This document shows, in pieces, positions 61,248 to 63,937 of a stretch of 63,937 bases of DNA (positions within the stretch are counted from its first letter, which is position 1; each line of letters begins with the position of its first letter). Origin of the DNA: Pseudomonas sichuanensis. Its GTDB lineage: Bacteria > Pseudomonadota > Gammaproteobacteria > Pseudomonadales > Pseudomonadaceae. Below the pieces are notes generated by a model, which was not told the origin of the DNA, did no database searches, and saw nothing but the letters and a program-made list of their open reading frames with translations. The translations under genes and the position numbers were made by a program. The stretch spans positions 1 to 63,937 of the forward strand of contig NZ_QKVM01000036.1 of NCBI RefSeq assembly GCF_003231305.1. Reading direction: 5' to 3'.

Positions 61248-62066
61248 ATGGCCAAGGTTGCAGGCAAGAAAAACAAAGCGAATGACGCCGGGAAACTCGG
61301 GCGCAAAGACTACGAGAGCGAACTGAAGAAGCTGCACGTGGAGCTGGTCAAACTGCAGCAGTGGGTGGTGGAGAAGGGCCTGAAGGTGTGCATCATCTTC
61401 GAAGGCCGCGATGGCGCCGGCAAGGGCGGCACCATCAAGGCCATCACCGAGCGCGTCAGCCCCCGGGTGTTCCGCGTTGTGGCGCTGCCGGCGCCGACCG
61501 AACGCGAGAAGACCCAGATCTACGCCCAGCGCTACCTCACCCATTTGCCGGCCGCCGGCGAAGTGGTGATCTTCGACCGCAGCTGGTACAACCGTGCCGG
61601 TGTCGAGCGGGTAATGGGCTTTTGCACGGATGAGCAGTCACACAAGTTTCTGACCGTGGTGCCGATGTTCGAGCGGATGATGGTCGAGTCGGGGATCATC
61701 CTGCTCAAGTATTGGCTGGAGGTCAGCGCCGAAGAGCAGACCCGGCGCCTGCAGGACCGCATCGACGACGGCCGCAAGCTGTGGAAACTGTCACCCATGG
61801 ACCTCAAGTCGTACAACCGTTGGGACGAGTACACTCGCGCCCGCGACGACATGTTCGCCGCCTCCGACTCGTCCTGGGCACCGTGGTTCATGGCCCGCTC
61901 CGAGGACAAGCGCAAGGCGCGGCTGAATATCATCAGCCACCTGCTGCAGCAGGTCCCGTACAAGGACCTCAGCCACAAGCACAAGATCGAGCTGCCCAAG
62001 CGCGGCAAGATCGGCAAGTACAAGTCGCAGCCTTACCCGTTCAAGATGGTCGGCGAGCGCTTCTGA
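61248..62066 (+). CDS. ppk2: Polyphosphate kinase 2
   Basis: A 272-residue PPK2 family enzyme, which transfers phosphate between polyphosphate and nucleotides. Walker A FEGRDGAGKGGTIKA is at residues 51-65, FDRSWYNRAGVERVMGFC at about 108-125 carries the lid and metal-binding region, and the C-terminal SPMDLKSYNRWDEYTRARD is strongly conserved. Single-domain length suggests class I, which favours NDP to NTP. The start follows GGGAGC-type sequence. It stands alone before the convergent RNase Z gene. Confidence 0.93.
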   Translation: MAKVAGKKNKANDAGKLGRKDYESELKKLHVELVKLQQWVVEKGLKVCIIFEGRDGAGKGGTIKAITERVSPRVFRVVALPAPTEREKTQIYAQRYLTHLPAAGEVVIFDRSWYNRAGVERVMGFCTDEQSHKFLTVVPMFERMMVESGIILLKYWLEVSAEEQTRRLQDRIDDGRKLWKLSPMDLKSYNRWDEYTRARDDMFAASDSSWAPWFMARSEDKRKARLNIISHLLQQVPYKDLSHKHKIELPKRGKIGKYKSQPYPFKMVGERF

Positions 62067-62086
62067 AGCACGGGCCTGGGCTGGCC

Positions 62087-63055
62087 TCAGGCCCTGTCCA
62101 GCGCTTCGAGCCGCCCGTCACGCCCCAGGTGATAGCGCTGCAGGTCCTGCGCCAGGGTCAGGTGGCCGCTGTAGTGCGCCATGGCCTCCTCGCGCACTTC
62201 TGCGATCGAGTTGCCACGGCCGTTGGCCGTGGGCTGGTAGCGGGCACTGAAGTGGGTCAGCACCAGGTTCTTCACACCCGCGGCGTCGGCAAAACGCGCC
62301 ACCTGCGCGGCTGTGCTGTGGCCGAAGTTGGTCTGGCTGCGCTCGACCACCGGCTGGGTGAAGGTGGCTTCGTGTACCAGCACGTCGACGCCCCGGGCCA
62401 GCTCGGCAAGCAGCTCGGGGCGGTCGTTGTCGCCGCAGACGATGATCCGTTGCGGAGGGCGCGTGGGTTGCAGGTAATCACGGGGCTCGAGCGTGCGGCC
62501 CTCATGGGCGACGGCCAGGCCATGGGCCAGTTGCCCCCACAGCGGCCCGGCCGGGATACCGTCAGCCTTCAGGCGGGTGGTATCCAGCCGTGGTGCGGGG
62601 TCGCGCTCATCGAACACGTAGCCCCAGGAGGGCACGCGGTGCGACAACGCGATCGTGCTCACTTCGACATTGCCGGCGCTGAAGCCTTTGAAGGTTTCCA
62701 GCGCCTGCAGCTGCAATTCGAACGGCAGGAAGGTCTCGCTCACCGCCAGGCTCTGGCGCACCCAGCCAAGCAGGGCGTCGGGCAGGACCAGCGGCAACGG
62801 CTCCTGGCGCCCGGACATGCCGGCGCTGGCCAGCAGCCCGGGCAGGCCGAAGCAATGGTCGCCATGGACGTGGGTGATGAAGATCCCGCGCAGGTCCCGC
62901 ACGGAAAGCGGGCTGTGCAGCAACTGGTGCTGGGTACCCTCGCCGCAATCGACCAGGTACCAGCCGTGGCCGGTGGATTCGATGACAGCGGTGGCGCTGA
63001 CGTTGCGGGCCTTGGTGGGCACACCGGAGGAGGTGCCCAGAAACTGCAGGTCCAT
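62087..63055 (-). CDS. rnz: Ribonuclease Z / RNase BN
   Basis: A 322-residue metallo-beta-lactamase-fold endonuclease that processes tRNA 3' ends. The zinc motif HVHGDH is at residues 62-67, LGTSSGVPTK near the start is the family signature, and FGHSTAAQVARFA near 255 and LVLTHFSARY near 275 hold later ligands. ATG 63055 has AAGGAG seven bases upstream; the longer start six codons upstream does not. Confidence 0.92.
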   Translation of the reverse strand: MDLQFLGTSSGVPTKARNVSATAVIESTGHGWYLVDCGEGTQHQLLHSPLSVRDLRGIFITHVHGDHCFGLPGLLASAGMSGRQEPLPLVLPDALLGWVRQSLAVSETFLPFELQLQALETFKGFSAGNVEVSTIALSHRVPSWGYVFDERDPAPRLDTTRLKADGIPAGPLWGQLAHGLAVAHEGRTLEPRDYLQPTRPPQRIIVCGDNDRPELLAELARGVDVLVHEATFTQPVVERSQTNFGHSTAAQVARFADAAGVKNLVLTHFSARYQPTANGRGNSIAEVREEAMAHYSGHLTLAQDLQRYHLGRDGRLEALDRA

Positions 63056-63183
63056 TGCCTGACTCCTTGACATGACGGCTTTCCTGCCCCGCAGGCGCGG
63101 GGCGCGGGGAGGCTAGCACGCCAGGCGCGGCGGGAGAAGCTGCACAGGTGCCGTACAGACACCTGTGCGGGGAGTGCCAGGCG

Positions 63184-63654
63184 TCAGGCGCCGCCGCGGT
63201 CGTCACCCACATCGTGATTGGCGCCGTCATCGGCGCCATGGCCGACACCGTGGGCTTCGCCGGCGTCATGGTTGGCGCCGTCGTCCGCGCCGTGGCCGAC
63301 ACCGTGCAGGCCACCGGCCTCGTGGTTGCCGCCATCGTCGGCGCCATGGCCGCCTGCCGAGCCGCCGTGGCCTGAGCCACCGCTGCCACCGCTGCCACCG
63401 CCGCTGCCGCCATGACCACCGCCGCCGCTACCCCCTCCACCGTGGCCGCCGCCACCACCTCCGCCGCCATGGCCGCCACCTCCGCCACCTCCGCCACCTC
63501 CGCCACCTCCGCCGCCGCCATGGCCACCTCCGCCACCACCACCGTCCTTCGCCATGGCGCTTGAAAATGCGCTCAGGTTGTCCGGCAGCAGCACGGACGA
63601 TGCCGAGAGCACGCCGCCGATGGCCAGCATCCACACGATTTTTTTCAACTGCAT
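63184..63654 (-). CDS. Gly/His-rich exported low-complexity protein
   Basis: A 156-residue protein with an N-terminal hydrophobic segment (MQLKKIVWMLAIGGVLSASSV). Residues about 38-100 are nearly all Gly with His, then Ser/Gly, followed by three imperfect repeats of an about 20-residue unit centred on GVGHGADDGANHDAGEAHG. The His and Asp spacing suggests metal binding, as inference. The gene encodes a long DNA run of mixed G/C triplets, which is prone to slippage. Function unknown. Confidence 0.65.
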   Translation of the reverse strand: MQLKKIVWMLAIGGVLSASSVLLPDNLSAFSSAMAKDGGGGGGGHGGGGGGGGGGGGGGGGHGGGGGGGGHGGGGSGGGGHGGSGGGSGGSGGSGHGGSAGGHGADDGGNHEAGGLHGVGHGADDGANHDAGEAHGVGHGADDGANHDVGDDRGGA

Positions 63655-63896
63655 AGTGATCTCCGCTCAGCGTTGCCTGCGTTTGCTTGCAGGGAAGGCC
63701 ACAGCCGGCGGACCTCGGCCGCCTGGGTGGCGGCCCGCCAGTCGTCTGGCAGGGTCCTGGAGCACGATCCTTCGAAGGCCGATGGGCCGTGTCGCGGCGA
63801 TTGCCGCTTTGATAGATGAGCGTAGTTTGTAATGCGCAGTTACAAGTGCCGGTTGTCAGGGGTGGGGAGTCGAGGGTTTCTGATTGAAACCGCGTG

Positions 63897-63937
63897 CGCG
63901 CCAGCAGGTGCTTGGCGACAGCTTTGCAGCGTTCTCA
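63897..63937. repeat. Start of palindromic element (family copy D, cut by window edge)
   Basis: GCGCCAGCAGGTGCTTGGCG and then TTTGCAGCGTTCTCA match the outer end and start of the core of copies A and B. The remainder lies beyond the window. The preceding 63655-63896 holds no supported gene. Confidence 0.65.

Noticed and set aside
63400..63560. CRISPR-like or minisatellite array in the glycine-coding stretch
   Set aside because: The repetition comes from Gly and His codons of one open frame; there are no regular repeats with unique spacers.

Overview
The window reads as a chromosomal segment of a Pseudomonas, most likely of the P. putida group. The grounds are high GC with strong G/C third positions, many REP palindromes with the core GTGGGAGCGGGCTTGC, Pseudomonas-restricted small families (DUF2790, DUF3077, DUF6124-like), and a benABCDK-catBCA-benE-porin cluster. 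I saw no rRNA, tRNA, CRISPR array, integrase or prophage. Species assignment is inference.

Layout. 1-2.5 kb: a minus-strand operon (atypical SDR, split-barrel flavoprotein, RidA, truncated acetolactate-synthase-like enzyme) with a LysR scar upstream. 2.6-9.5 kb: small lipoproteins and periplasmic proteins, ogt, DUF2867 and DUF3016 proteins, a Ser/Thr-type phosphatase, two LysE exporters and an AraC regulator. 10.2-12.7 kb: an autotransporter. 12.8-19.5 kb: a D-3-hydroxybutyrate unit (GntP-type permease, hbdH, ecotin, acetoacetyl-CoA synthetase) with a sigma-54 promoter and an HbcR-like enhancer-binding regulator. 19.6-25.6 kb: yejABE-type peptide importer, a parvulin and a DAHP synthase preceded by two aromatic-rich leader peptides and a terminator. 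25.7-29.9 kb: a 1403-residue duplicated beta-domain protein. 30-31.3 kb: two small Pseudomonas genes behind a candidate structured leader, then a large composite palindromic repeat.

31.4-41.8 kb: a complete benzoate-to-ketoadipate-enol-lactone route on one strand. benABC and benD convert benzoate to catechol, catA, catB and catC convert catechol to enol-lactone, and benK, benE and an OprD-type porin handle uptake. Two perfect XylS/BenR half-site boxes lie upstream of benA, yet neither benR nor catR is in the window. REP elements sit at several gene junctions and one lies inside benK.

42-51.7 kb: glycerate kinase, aldo/keto reductase, RcnB-like protein, Rieske-FAD oxidoreductase, an in-frame deletion scar of an RND efflux operon, its probable orphan TetR regulator with an operator palindrome, rlhA-type U32 protein and a second RidA. 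51.8-54.6 kb: trmK followed by a lower-GC, translationally coupled ATPase plus HNH-nuclease pair that resembles a Septu (PtuA/PtuB) anti-phage system. This is the best candidate for an exciting accessory system. 54.6-63.9 kb: DUF2790 protein, LysR regulator, PEBP-like protein, MFS and AEC transporters, small exported proteins, ppk2, rnz, a Gly/His-rich exported protein, and the start of another palindromic repeat at the window edge.

The two most informative regulatory regions are the double aromatic leader in front of the DAHP synthase and the interleaved complementary segments upstream of the DUF3077 pair.
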